From Plasmodium malariae (taxonomy: Eukaryota; Apicomplexa; Aconoidasida; Haemosporida; Plasmodiidae): a DNA stretch of 27,403 bases. The notes under the pieces were generated by a model. It worked only from the letters and a program-made list of their open reading frames with translations, had not been told where the DNA came from and made no database searches. The translations under genes were made by a program, and so were the position numbers. Numbering within the stretch: the stretch's first letter is position 1; every line of letters starts with the position of its first letter. Of this stretch, positions 11,201 through 23,438 are shown piece by piece. The stretch is from NCBI RefSeq assembly GCF_900090045.1, contig NW_021638308.1, forward strand, positions 1-27,403, given 5' to 3'.

Positions 11201-14200
11201 ATTCATAGTAATACAACCAAAATATAGTTAGATTATATTTAAGATAAGGTGCTACTAAAAAAAAAGGTTATTTAAATTTTTTAATGCATGTAAGAAATAA
11301 ATAAGAGGAATATAAAGTAACAAGTAATAAAGAAGAAAAAAGCAAGAATGAAATATGAAGATTAAAACTCCGATACTTAAAAAATATTACTATTACATAT
11401 GCAATTTTTTCTTTCTAAAAAAATATCCATTAGAATATTATATTATTACTCTATTCAATAAAATTGGTAAGATGATATTATATATATCAAAACAAAAAAA
11501 AAAAAGAAATTTAATATTAACCTTTTCCAAAATATAAAACATAGAAAAAATTAACATTTTGAATAATAAAAAAGAGCGAAATAAATAAATTTTAATACTA
11601 TTTTTGAATTAATATAAAATTTTCACATAAATTTATATAATTATATTTTATTCCATTAAAAATTACTGTACAATATTTTTCAATTTTGAAAAGATAATTA
11701 TTATGTAATCTACAAGTATTCGCATTATTTGGAAATTAATGATTTAACTGATATAGTAAATTTGTTCATTAAAAAAAAAAAGATGTTAAAATATATGAAA
11801 AGGTAATTATATTCCACATATAATTTATCTTATAAAAAAGTAAACTATATATTCTATAAAAAACTGTTAATATCTATGCCCTAATAAATGTTAACATATA
11901 AATAGTTCTTATTTATTATAAATTTATAATACTTTAACTGTTATATATATAATAATATTTTTCTTGAATTATTTATATATACCCAAAATGAAAAAATCAT
12001 ATATAAAAATTCATTCTCTTAATAAAGAATTTAATTTTTTTTCTCAACAATATTGTGACTTTAATAAAAAATGTTCATACATATTTATGTACGTTAATAT
12101 TATTAAAGTATTTATTTTTTTGTTTATATAAGTTTTATTAAAATAAATTTTAAATATGAATGAAATTATTAAAATGACAAAAATGTGATAATAATGAAAT
12201 TATTCAGGATACATAATTTTTTATATTAATCTTATTATTCACTTTTAAAAAAGGATATAAACCAATAATTAAAAATGATCCTTATGGTTTTATTGTTCTT
12301 TTTTTACACATTATAATTTATAAATATTTTTATAATATCAAAGATATAAAATATAATTATAAAAAAGTATATAATTTAAACAGTACTAAATTGATAAGTT
12401 TCAACACTTTTTTAAAAGGAAGTACAAATGAAACAGAATAAAATTATTTCATAGGAATTTCAAAAAATATCATATATTTTTATTTTTTTTCTTTCAATTA
12501 AATACCTATTTTTATTATATTAATAAAAAAATTTGGACACTGCCTTTTTGAGTTTTGAAAAGAATATATATATTCTAACTTACAATTTTTTTCTCTTTTG
12601 ATTTTTGTAATTATAGAATAATATTTTTCTTTTTAATATTTAGTTAATAATATTTTTTCTTCTTATAATTTTTTTTATTATTTTATGAATTATATATATA
12701 TTTATTTATTTATAACATAAACCAATAGTAGATCTATTTGTTAAAATGTTTAATCCATTTTGATAAATAATAATTTTTTACTTTTATCATATTCCATAGA
12801 AAATAAGTAAATTATAAGTTTTTATTTACTAGTTTGTATTGAGTAAAAGCTATAACAACAGCATTCTGCTTATTCTTTAAACATTATAATAAATGCAGTA
12901 ATAATATTAATAAAAAAAATATGTTTCTGAATGAATTATAAGCATGACGATCAAATAACACAATCCTAACTGAAATATAAATACTTATTTGTAATATAGT
13001 ATCCTCATATTACATAAAACATATATGTTATAGTATATCAATAATATTTTGTTAAGAAAACTATTGTTTCTACTTATTAATAATATTAACATTATCCATA
13101 TTTCAAAAAATATTTAATAAATTTAAATGAACTTAAATATTCTTATTTTATATTACAAATAATGAATATATAGTTTTTTTAAAGTATATTATTTTAATAT
13201 ATATAAGTCTCCTTTCAAAAAATACTTTTATGTTTTATAATGCAATATATATATCACTTATATATTTCATTGATATTGTGTATAAATTACAAGAATATTA
13301 ATACGTATGTTTTCTTATATTTGATATGTGAACTTAATAAATTATATAATTTAACTATAATCATATAAACATATTGCAAGTACCTTAAAAATATATTAAA
13401 TATTATAAAAAAATATTAACATACATGGACTTACGAACATAGTTATGATTTAATGTTAAAGTCGAATAACAAAACCGCAATGTATTAGAATATATAGCGC
13501 TCCTTGATAAATATTATACTTTATTTAGTTAAACGCTAATGTAAAAATTAAAAATACAAATTTTAATATTATAAATAAAAAAATGATATAAGAGCAAAAG
13601 AATATCCGCTACAAAATAACGTTAACTAATATTTATTTTAACAATTATAAAGCTTATTATACTATTTAAAATTCTACATAGCTTATGAAGAAAAAGACAA
13701 ATCATTACATATATGAAATAATAACAAAAACATATTTTTCTTTTATTTCATTTCTTAGTTTTTTTTTAAAAATATTTGATTATATGTTAAATATATTAAT
13801 TCAATTAAGATATAACTTATATATCATATTAAACATATATAATCGTAAGATAATTTAGAACAATAAAATATATATAAAAAAAAAATAAAATAACAATAAT
13901 TTAATATTATTTTCTAAATACACTGAATTAAATGTTATAATATGTTAGAACTCATATGAAATATAATATCATAAATAAAAAATAAGTGACATATACCTAA
14001 TCGAAAAATATTATGATATTAACCTTCGCAAGTGTTTTATTATATATTGAAATATAAACACATACCATAAACAACATTGCTAATAAGTTGTATGCTCTGT
14101 AGATTATTATGATAAATATTGATTGACATATTTATGTACATATTTGTTATGCTACAAGTACAAACGATTTCAATAATAAATTTTACTAAAGCAATTAAGA

Positions 14201-15169
14201 TAAATATTATATTATTTTTCTTTTTATTTTTAATACATAATAATAATTATTCTATAGCATAAACATATTTACTTTTTCTGCATACATTTATATATCGAAT
14301 ATAAATATATATATTATCCCATTGTGAAAAGTTCTAAAGAAGAAAGAAAAGCTTTAACTTCTGTATATAATACAATGAAGAGAATTAGCAGATTATTTTA
14401 AAATTATACGATATATTGTATTCGTGGAATATTATATTTATAATTAAAATAAATTTTTTGAGGATGTATATTTTTCATTTAACAAATAAATGCCTATTTT
14501 CATATAATATACTTCTTTTTAGCTAAATGTCTTTTTTTATTTAGTTAAACTTAAATTTTAGTAATAATCGTGAAGTTCAGTTTATTGACTAATATATATA
14601 TTATTAAAGCCTATTAAAAATATTAATTTAAATAATATGAAAGGTATTAACTTAACAATAAAAAAAATAATAATAAAATAAATGAGAAAATACTATATCT
14701 TATAAGTAGTTAATATTTATCTATTTATAATATTTTAAAAGGCAAAAAAGGATTTCTGAAAAAATATTCAATTATAATAGGAAATTTATTTGAGAATATA
14801 CTAAAATTAATTTATTTTTTTGTATAATATATTAGTACAATTATATAAGTCTCATATCAATAAAAAAATAGAAAAGCGAATTTTTCTCTATATTTTTTTT
14901 TTACTTACAATAAAATAACCCTGTTTTTACAATTATTATTTTATCAATTAAAGCGTTTATCTTATATTTTACTAACTATTCTACTTATTGTAATGTTAAT
15001 AAAAAATAAAGAGAAAATTTTTTATAAGTAATTTTCGTTTTTAAAATCTATATATGAAAAAAAGGAAAATACTACATAATAACATATTATATATATTTTT
15101 TCATTTATATAAGTATTAAAATGATACTAATTTAATTTTTGTTCCTTAATTCACGTATACCTATGTACA
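11201..15169. other. 4 kb non-coding, A+T-rich intergenic stretch
   Basis: No gene is recognised. Short chance frames (for example plus 11355-11537) are dominated by K, I, Y, F and N. The one segment that looks different is a possible relic at 14318-14401. The right end is the 5' flank of the PIR gene and must hold its promoter, but no motif could be singled out by eye. Confidence 0.7.
14318..14401 (+). pseudogene. Possible gene relic, unknown family
   Basis: A plus-strand frame reads PIVKSSKEERKALTSVYNTM, then KRISRLF, and ends at TAA 14399-14401. Its hydrophilic, varied residue content differs from the FIKNY-rich frames around it, and the DNA is slightly richer in G and C. The frame stays open upstream but becomes low-complexity (YKYIYY). 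No start codon, splice site or family is recognised, and chance remains quite possible. Confidence 0.2.
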
Positions 15170-16350
15170 ATGACAAGTGACACTACACAAGAAAACGTAA
15201 AATTTATTTTTGTTTTTTAATTATTATATATATTATTTTATCCAAGGTTTTGTTGTTCTAGAAATAATAGATAAATCTATTTAATGAAAAATTTGTTTTG
15301 TGCATTTATATATCATTATATTATATTTTTTATTTTTAGGAGAATACCGTGACATTATATGTTAAATATAAAAGTGAATTTGAAAAAGTTATTCTTGATA
15401 CTCAAAATGAAAGGGGTAAAGAAAATCCTGCAAAAAAATGTATGACAATTGCTCTTAGTGATAATGATTTAGTCAGTGCATGCCAAGAGGTTGGTAGATA
15501 TTTAATTGAAATAAATGAAAACTATAAATCCGATAGCTTGAAACGTTGTAAATACTTAAATTATAGGATAAATTCAGATAATAATTATAATAAGAAAACT
15601 GAATGGTTTCAGAAATATAATGAATTTTCATCCCAGTTAGGTAATATATGTGTCCAAAAATTCGAAGAAATTCAATCTAATATTTTAAATAAACTTAAAC
15701 AATTATACAGTTATTATGATAACTTTGAAAATTTTAATGGTCAAGAAAGTGATTCTGATGGTACAATTTGCAAGAATATTAAAGAATGTTATAACTTTTA
15801 TAACGATAATTACAAAGCATGTCAAGGAAATAATGAAAGTCTATTTTGTAAGGAGTTAATCAATTTTAAGAAAGCATATGATGATAAAATGAATAAATTA
15901 TCTCCATGCCATGGATTACCACAAACGTTACCACAAATAGAACAAACTTCAATACAAATATTACAACCTAAAGAAGTAGATTACGTATCTGTTCCCATTT
16001 TAACAACATCTATCGTATTACTAATGTCTTTCACTATATTTTTTTTATATAAGGTTAATAAGAATTATACTTAAAATTAATAATAATCTATCACATATAG
16101 AATAATTTATTTTCACAAAAATTATAAGCATATAAAAATTATATTTTTAAATAAATATACATATATTTTTATGTAGTTTACTCCACTGAAATCTTGGATA
16201 TATAATCGTTTACGAAAAAAAAAAATTATTGAACTTAACAAATTTCAAGAAGAATCGAGAGAATCCTTACAAAACCTTCATGAAGTAGTAAATAGAAATT
16301 ATGAAAGAAGTTTTCATAATATATCCTATCAACCTCAAGGAAACACTTGA
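15170..16350 (+). CDS. pir: PIR protein, intact three-exon gene
   Basis: Exon 1 is 15170-15196 (MTSDTTQEN), intron 1 is 15197-15339 (143 nt, GTAAAA...TTTTTAG), exon 2 is 15340-16053, intron 2 is 16054-16176 (123 nt, GTTAAT...ATGTAG) and exon 3 is 16177-16350, ending in TGA. Both introns are phase 0 and the joined protein has 304 residues. There is no N-terminal signal peptide. The extracellular part carries nine cysteines, and KYKSEFEKVI near the start is PIR-like. One membrane segment (VPILTTSIVLLMSFTIFFLY, about 227-246) ends exon 2. Exon 3 is a basic cytoplasmic tail opening FTPLKSWIYNRLRKKK and closing HNISYQPQGNT, both typical of PIR. PIR is the largest variant family of non-falciparum Plasmodium, linked to immune variation and infected red-cell surface or internal location; the role of this copy is unknown. 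It is transcribed away from the telomere and faces the fam-m gene tail to tail. No disruption is seen. Confidence 0.93.
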
Positions 16351-19053
16351 TGTAAAATTAACCGTTTATATTATTTTCAATAGAAAATAAAATACTTAGT
16401 GATATATATGTTACACTTATGTACAAATTCATTAAAAAGCAATGTAAACAATAAATAAAGAAATGAATATATGTCTATAAAAATTATTCAAAAAAAAAGA
16501 TAAAATAAATACGATGCTATTTTTAAAATTAGTAGTAGAAAATTCCCTTTAAACGAGATTCCTCTTAGAATGAAATATAAATAATTTTAAAACTTAAGCA
16601 TATAACACAAGATGATAAAGAAAAAGTGGATATCCTTATATAACAATATGAGGTAGCGTTTATTTTATTAGTATAACAGAAGAAAAAACAACATTAGAAA
16701 CAACACCAATAATAATATTATATAAATAAGAAATGTAAAATCTTGGAATAAAAACATTAATCAAAATATAAAGTATATATATACTTTTTCTTTATAACTT
16801 TATTCAAAATTTTTATTATTTGTCCACTTTCAATTTAATACAATTAAAAATGTTACACATTATGTAACAGTTTTAGCGTTTTTTTTCTTCTATTGATATA
16901 TATTATATGTGACATTGTTGACAGGGTATTCATGATTGGCGCTAAGGTAGATGAATTCTAATTTTAATTGTATTCAAATGGGAACAATCTTAACCATTAC
17001 TTTATAATTCATAAATATGTTCTGCTCTAGCATTATTCTTCTAGTTTCTTAACTGCATTAATACCTTATTCTATATATAACATACATATGATTAAAAAAA
17101 TTGATATAAGATAAATAATAAAAATAGCGTAACTACATTATAAATTTTTTGATAAAGTAAATTTTAATAATAACAAATAGTATTTAAATGCCTATGCTTC
17201 GTTTTTGTTTTCTCCATATAAAAAGAAAAATACAACAAATATTCCCATAAACATAATAGCAAGTAACATGTTTATGTTTATAAAAAGTGAGAAATATAAA
17301 TGTAATTCTTATTTTATTGAGTTTCCAGATAGAATCCATTTCCATATTTTCTACACAATTTATTATCTATACATTCAAATAAGAATAATAATTTAGAAAA
17401 GGAGGATTTCATTTCTCATCATATGAAATTTTTAGGCACCATGATAATTTGTTAATTCTAAATTTCATGTACGCCCTCATTTTATTTATTGTACATAGTT
17501 ACATATGTCTTTGGATTTTACTATAAATATGAATTTTAGTTATTAACGATATATAATATATTTTGCACTATACTTAATATTGCTTTCAAAATAATAAACA
17601 AAAATATATGTAATATTGAAATTATAGAAAATTATTCAAACACTGAAATATTCATTTAGAAAGAATAAATGAAATAATTTTAATGATAATGAGGTACCAA
17701 ATTTTATTTTTAATTATCATTTCTTTACAGTAAGCATAGATTTAGTAAAAACAATGTTCGGAGAACATGATTCATAAATCTAATTAAAATAAAAGCAAAA
17801 TTTAGTCTGTTATAATTGTTAATTATTATTTTTATTTAAACAGTAATTATTTATTAAAATATATATTTACATACATTGTCAAATACATACTGTGACACAT
17901 AACAAAAATAAAATATAAAAGTAATAAAGTAATATTATCCTACAACTTCATTTATTTACTATCGACTAAATATATTTTAACCAGAATTAATCTATAAAAA
18001 TTATTTGCTTAGTTCTAAAAATTCGATATATACTTAATTTAATTTTTATAAAGAAATAATTTTAGTGCTTCAAAGATTGCTTTCATTTATATATTAAAAA
18101 TATAAGATTTAAACAAGAAAACATTAACAATTAGAAAAATATTTTTAAAATTCGAAATGTATTTCTTTTAACTTTTTTTTAAGTTTATATGTAAAAAAAT
18201 ATCTCATTTTCTTAATACTGTGAAGGGCATTTTTTTGTTTTTAAAAAATAATTGATTGTATATTTCATAATAATTATAAAATAATAAAATAAATTAATAA
18301 TAAAAGTAAAATTAAAATATTATCCATAAGTTCTATACTATTAATCCTATTAAAATGGATATTAATTCGTTATATAACTTTCCTTTTATACGATTGAATC
18401 ACAACTAAAATTCTATTAAAAATATTTTTACAATTCGTATATTTTAGAGTATACTTCACTTAAACTATATCACGTATAGTAAATATTATGTTCTTTCCTA
18501 TGTAAATATATGTATATATATATACATATTAGTATAACGCAATATATTAACCATCTTTTATTTAATACTACGAAAAAGATATTTATAGTTAATTTAATAA
18601 TAATACATTTTTCTAATAACCTTAACCAACAATAATTTTAGATTACACCAAAATATAATTTAGAAAGAAGAAGTTTTAATTAAATATATAAATTATCATA
18701 GCTATATATAACTGTGTGAATAGTACTATAATACAACAACTTTTCAGCAAAACTACATATTTTTTATACAAAAATATTTAAATATTTAAATAAATGCATT
18801 ATCCCATAATAATTATTAAGATACAGTAATAATTTGCATACGAATTGTAAATCTTTAAAACATTCAAATTCCCAAAAAAGAAGAAAATACATTTCTAATA
18901 TTGTATATTAAAAAGACAAGTAATGTACATGTGCATCTATAATATTTTACAAATTATATATATTCTTATTAAGAACATTAAAAAAATTATTACACTTATT
19001 GCTATATGTTAAAAATTTCATTACAGAAACATGCATATTCCTTATTATTAATT
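16351..19053. other. 2.7 kb non-coding between convergent PIR and fam-m genes
   Basis: It holds the 3' flanks of two convergent genes, including the shared 17-bp element at 18855-18871. A patch at about 16915-17010 (GTTGACAGGGTATTCATGATTGG and onward) is less A+T-rich and reads DIVDRVFMIGAKVDEF on the plus strand before a stop. The patch at 17400-17490 is similar. Neither links to a recognisable family. A perfect A/T palindrome around the run ATATGTATATA lies near 18510-18530. Confidence 0.6.
18855..18871 (-). other. Shared 3'-flank element of fam-l/fam-m loci, copy 2
   Basis: TTAAAACATTCAAATTC on the plus strand, 183 bp past the end of the fam-m stop codon. It is identical over 17 bp to the copy after the fam-l pseudogene (23240-23256), also at 183 bp. 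A second shared block, GACAAGTAATGT, lies at 18915-18926 here and 23302-23313 there, again at matching distances (128 and 126 bp). The fam-l and fam-m coding sequences are only distantly alike, so conserved flanks between them are notable. Confidence 0.5.
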
Positions 19054-19943
19054 TTACTCTGTTATTAACTTAATTTTGTTATATTTTTCATTATTCCTTA
19101 ACATCTTATAGATCCCTATTATAAGAATAATAGATAATATAACAAAAAGTGCAGTATATAATATTAAATAGAGATAGTTGTTTACATATTTTTGCGCAGT
19201 TTCTATAGCTTCTTTCAGAGCGTTTGGTAATAAATTATCCATTGATGTCCATACACTCTCCATAAACGGTAATTTTGGTAATATTGCTAATCCTATTCCC
19301 AAAAATAAAAAAATAATAAATATAGCAACTCCAAATCTGTATTTTCTAAATTTTATTTTCTTTAAAGTTATATCACAAATTCTTCTGTTTTTTTCGAGAA
19401 AATCATCATGATCTTTTTTTTTAATCCATTTTTTTTGAAAATGGAAATGTTTTCCATCAAATGTCCCATTATTATAATCTATAATTTCAGTATAGTATTG
19501 TGCTTTATTTAATAAACTTCTGTTTGATTGTTTGTTTTTTCCTTTTCTGCACTTTTCATTATTAGATATATCTCCTTCATTATTTTCCCCATTATTTACA
19601 AACATTTTTTTTAAAAATACATTATTTGAATTGTTTTCTTTTTTATATTTTCTCAATATTCGATAACTTCTTGTATCTAATTTTTTACTAGGTTTATAGT
19701 TTTTATTGATAGATTTGTTAAATGTACTCTAAAATAAAAAATATATAGATATTTATTGTTTAAAAGATAAATAATTCATTCTAAGAAAAATTATTAATAA
19801 TAATAAAACATTAAAAATATAAATAAGGAAAACATATTCAAGTTATGTAATCGTACCAATTCACTGTTAAAATGGAATATCCACGTTAAAAGTATAAATG
19901 TAGAAATTTTTATAAAAAAAAGCATCTTAATTTTTTGATCCAT
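19054..19943 (-). CDS. fam-m protein (exported, two membrane segments)
   Basis: Two exons on the minus strand. Exon 1 is 19943-19857 (29 codons; MDQKIKMLFFIKISTFILLT..., signal-peptide-like), the intron is 19856-19729 (128 nt, GTACGA...TTTTAG, phase 0) and exon 2 is 19728-19054. The protein has 253 residues. RILRK at residues 52-56 is PEXEL-like, at the same position as in the fam-l gene at 1305-2245, and again has Lys in the fifth position. The core TFDGKHFHFQKKWIKKKDHD and the following DFLEKNRRICD (about 117-148) are the signature of P. malariae fam-m. Membrane segments lie near 161-178 and 214-236, with a short lysine-rich tail. The family is known as exported proteins of unknown function often paired with fam-l; the fam-l pseudogene lies 3.5 kb upstream on the same strand. 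The frame is intact with a standard start and splice sites. Confidence 0.92.
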
Positions 19944-22888
19944 TATATAGTTATTGAATATCTTAAATTTTTCAAAAGAAAAAAATTAATAATAATATAA
20001 TATATATCTAATGACAAAAGATGCTATATTTATTTAAAAAACTATATTATTTCTTCATAAACTCCTAATATACTGTATATATTTATAATTGATTTTATTA
20101 CATATACAAAATAAAATAATCTTTAAAACATAGCGCATAATTATTGTCATAATGATATTTAAAAATAACAACTTTTATGAACATAAAATAATTTGAATTG
20201 ATTGATAAATATTTAAAATATATAATTTATTTAAAGTAGTACACTAATTAAATAATACTTTTGTTATTCATGTTAAGAATGAATTAATAAATAAATATAT
20301 AATTCCTTATTATACGTAACCTTTAAATATATCTACTATATGGAATGTAGAAAATATGTATATAATAGATATCTCTATATATAAATATAATAATTACTTA
20401 TTGTAAGAATGATATCCTATTAATGATTATAATATCATGAACATTGAATTTTGAAGAAACTATATTTTTTTATAAAATTTTTATTGTTGTAATAATTTTA
20501 TAATAGTAATAATATACGAACTAAATAATATTTTGTGTTAAGTTAATTATGAAGCATGTATTAGTTCTACTTTAAGCACGATCCATTAATGTGTATAATT
20601 TTTTACAGTGTCGAACTTATATTATACTAATCAAAAAATAATTGACTATTCAAAAAGCAAATAAATGCAGATTTTTTATATATATACCATACTTTTTGAA
20701 AATAAGTATATCTAATTGAGTTAAATCTATGCTATTTTTTCTAATTGAGATATAGTTACCATCATCTACTTAATTTCTTTTTAATTATATATATATTTAG
20801 AGCAACTAGTAATGCATAGAAATAAGAACAAAAATTTGTAAAAATATTACATGTAATTACATTAATTTAAGTATATCATAAATGAAACTAATTTATAAAT
20901 AAAAATAATATAATTAGATATAATATGTACATAAAATATAATACAGTATAATATAAATTACTAAAATGTATAATTTAATAACTTTTCTATTGATAATTTT
21001 AGAAATATTATGATATTTTATATTTTTTCCCATAAAAATGCATCATACCAAAAATATATTTTAAAGATACACCATAATATATCGACAAGGACATATTAAC
21101 AAATAATATTTTATTAAAAATACATTTAAAAACTTATATATATTATACCCCACTATTTAGGTTCTTATGCTTACCAAATTATAAAAGATAATTAAAAATA
21201 TATTGTAAACGTAAGAAATTGTTATAATCATCTGAAATACAACATTGTATTATTATTTTTATTAAAAAAATAATATTCCTTCTAATAAATAATTAAAATA
21301 TAAAAAAAAAGAGAATATTTACAAAAACTAACATCATTATATATTTATAGTTCTGTACTGTTTACACTTTTATCGTGCCAATTATGAAGACTCTTATGTA
21401 GCTACCATTTATTGTTACCATGATTTTATCGATTATACGTTTCCTTCACATCCAATATTTCCATATAAAATATAAGCCAAACCATTTTTAAAAGGTACAA
21501 TAACACAAGTACATATTATAAAATTAAAAATGAAAAATAATCCCACTTTATATTTTAAAATTTCCAAACACTTACTTATAAATAGTCTTCTTCTATTTTA
21601 GCATCATTTATTGTATCTAAATATTTTATAGCACCTTTTATATTTTTAAAATAATATATATTTTTCTAGATTTTTTGTTTTTTCTAAATTAAGAGAAAAT
21701 ATTCAAATAGATTAATTTCGTTGTAAAATATTTATTTCTTTTGTATTTATTATGTAAACCATAAATGAATGGTTCACTTATAAATATATTTTTATAAATA
21801 TATTATTATTATTCCAATAATATGTAGTTAAAATACTATTTTTGAATTCTTCAGTTCTGAATATATAATATTTCTAACTTATTGTACTTTTATTTAATAA
21901 CGTTTTCAATCATTTAATCACTTATAGTAACACATTTTTTTTATCCAATTTTATTTTCTATAAGCTTATAAATTCAATTTTACATTTACTACGGAAATTT
22001 TAGTACTTTCTTTTTATCTTTTTAACAAATAAAAATTCTTCAATATACTTAATATTAAATTGATATGCTAATTTAATTAAAACTTCTACATAGGAAGACA
22101 AAAATCCTATTAACAGATCTAAATAAAACTAATATATTCAAAAGTAATGTAAGTAATATACCTATAAATCTTTTATAAAAAATTAATTCTTTTATTTAAT
22201 TACATTTTATTTAAAAAGTGATGTTAACATAAATTAATTAGTAATTTTCATTATAAAGTACATGTATTTTTACGAATCTTTAAAAATATATTAACTCTTT
22301 ACATAATATATTTATAAACGTAAAAAATCAGGAAATATATATATAAAAATACTTATATAATATTATATTAAAGTGGAAATATTATATATTCTTTCATTAG
22401 AACTAATGATAATGTATCTTTTTATTTTCATAAAAATGTACTGAAAATTTTACTATTATGAAACAAAAAAGGATTTATGCACGTTATTTATTAATATTTG
22501 ATTACATTTCATTCATTAACCTAAACTTTTAATAATATATAGAATATAAAAATTATATAGTATATTCACTTATAAAATTACAGTATAATATATATTAAAT
22601 TATCTTTTTGTATATTGAATAAGCACAATAATTAACTACAATAATAACATAATAAATCTTGCTAATTCTCCATTTATTTGTGAATATTTAGAACTACTAT
22701 GTTATTGAACTAATAAAAATATCCTATATTTAATAAAGATATTCTATTATATATTTATATATTATTTTTTATATCAGAAAAAACAAAAATATAAATTACT
22801 TGAAAAGGGCTTTACTATAATATCGTTCCATTATATGTTTCCCATAAATATTATTTTATAAAATAAATATTAAGTTTGATTTTACGTA

Positions 22889-22910
22889 ATATATATATAT
22901 ATATATATAT
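22889..22910. repeat. (AT)n microsatellite
   Basis: Uninterrupted AT dinucleotide run of 22 bp in non-coding sequence. Its length in the assembly may be unreliable. Confidence 0.9.
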
Positions 22911-23239
22911 TCATCTATACAACATATTATAATTACCCAGTGTCATTAAAAATAAAACTATAATTATTCTTTTTTAATTTAAATCTTATCATGCATTTTT
23001 CAAAAGGAGTCAACACATATTCATAATATATTAAAATATAAAAGTATACAAAGATGTATTATTTATAGTTAAACTAAAAATTAGCACAAAACATAAATAA
23101 AATTATATAGAGAACCCTACTATATATTTATTATAACGCGCAAGCGTATACGTCTAATAGTAATTTATAAAAATATACATATTAAGCCAAAATATTAAAT
23201 TAATCTGAAAATTTATTTTAAACTACTAATTAAAAAACA

Positions 23240-23256
23240 TTAAAACATTCAAATTC
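23240..23256 (-). other. Shared 3'-flank element of fam-l/fam-m loci, copy 3
   Basis: TTAAAACATTCAAATTC on the plus strand, 183 bp beyond the fam-l pseudogene stop. It is identical to the copy downstream of fam-m and one base different from the copy downstream of the telomere-side fam-l. The second block, GACAAGTAATGT, follows at 23302-23313. The element persists although this gene's reading frame is broken, which fits either recent damage or simple duplication history. Confidence 0.5.
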
Positions 23257-23438
23257 ACGATAACTATAAAAACATCTATTTTCACTGGTGTATATCAATG
23301 AGACAAGTAATGTTTACGTACTTTTATAATATATAAGTAATTATGGGTATATATATTACGAGTACCATTCAACATATTACATATTTTATTTTATATTGAA
23401 TATATAATTAAAGATATAAATGTTATTTAGTACACTTT

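Larger units (their letters stand above)
19944..23438. other. 3.5 kb non-coding between fam-m and the fam-l pseudogene
   Basis: A+T-rich and without a recognised gene. It includes the 5' flank of fam-m, an (AT)11 run at 22889-22910, the shared 17-bp element at 23240-23256, and a less A+T-rich patch at 21332-21470. In that patch, one plus-strand frame without a start codon reads FYRANYEDSYVATIYCYHDF and stays open to about 21470. It could be a relic exon but matches no family I know. Confidence 0.6.

Noticed and set aside
17205..17396. 63-codon plus-strand frame
   Set aside because: It has no recognised family, a low-complexity end (IYYLYIQIRIII) and no plausible start or splice context. The minus strand over 17400-17490 is equally open.
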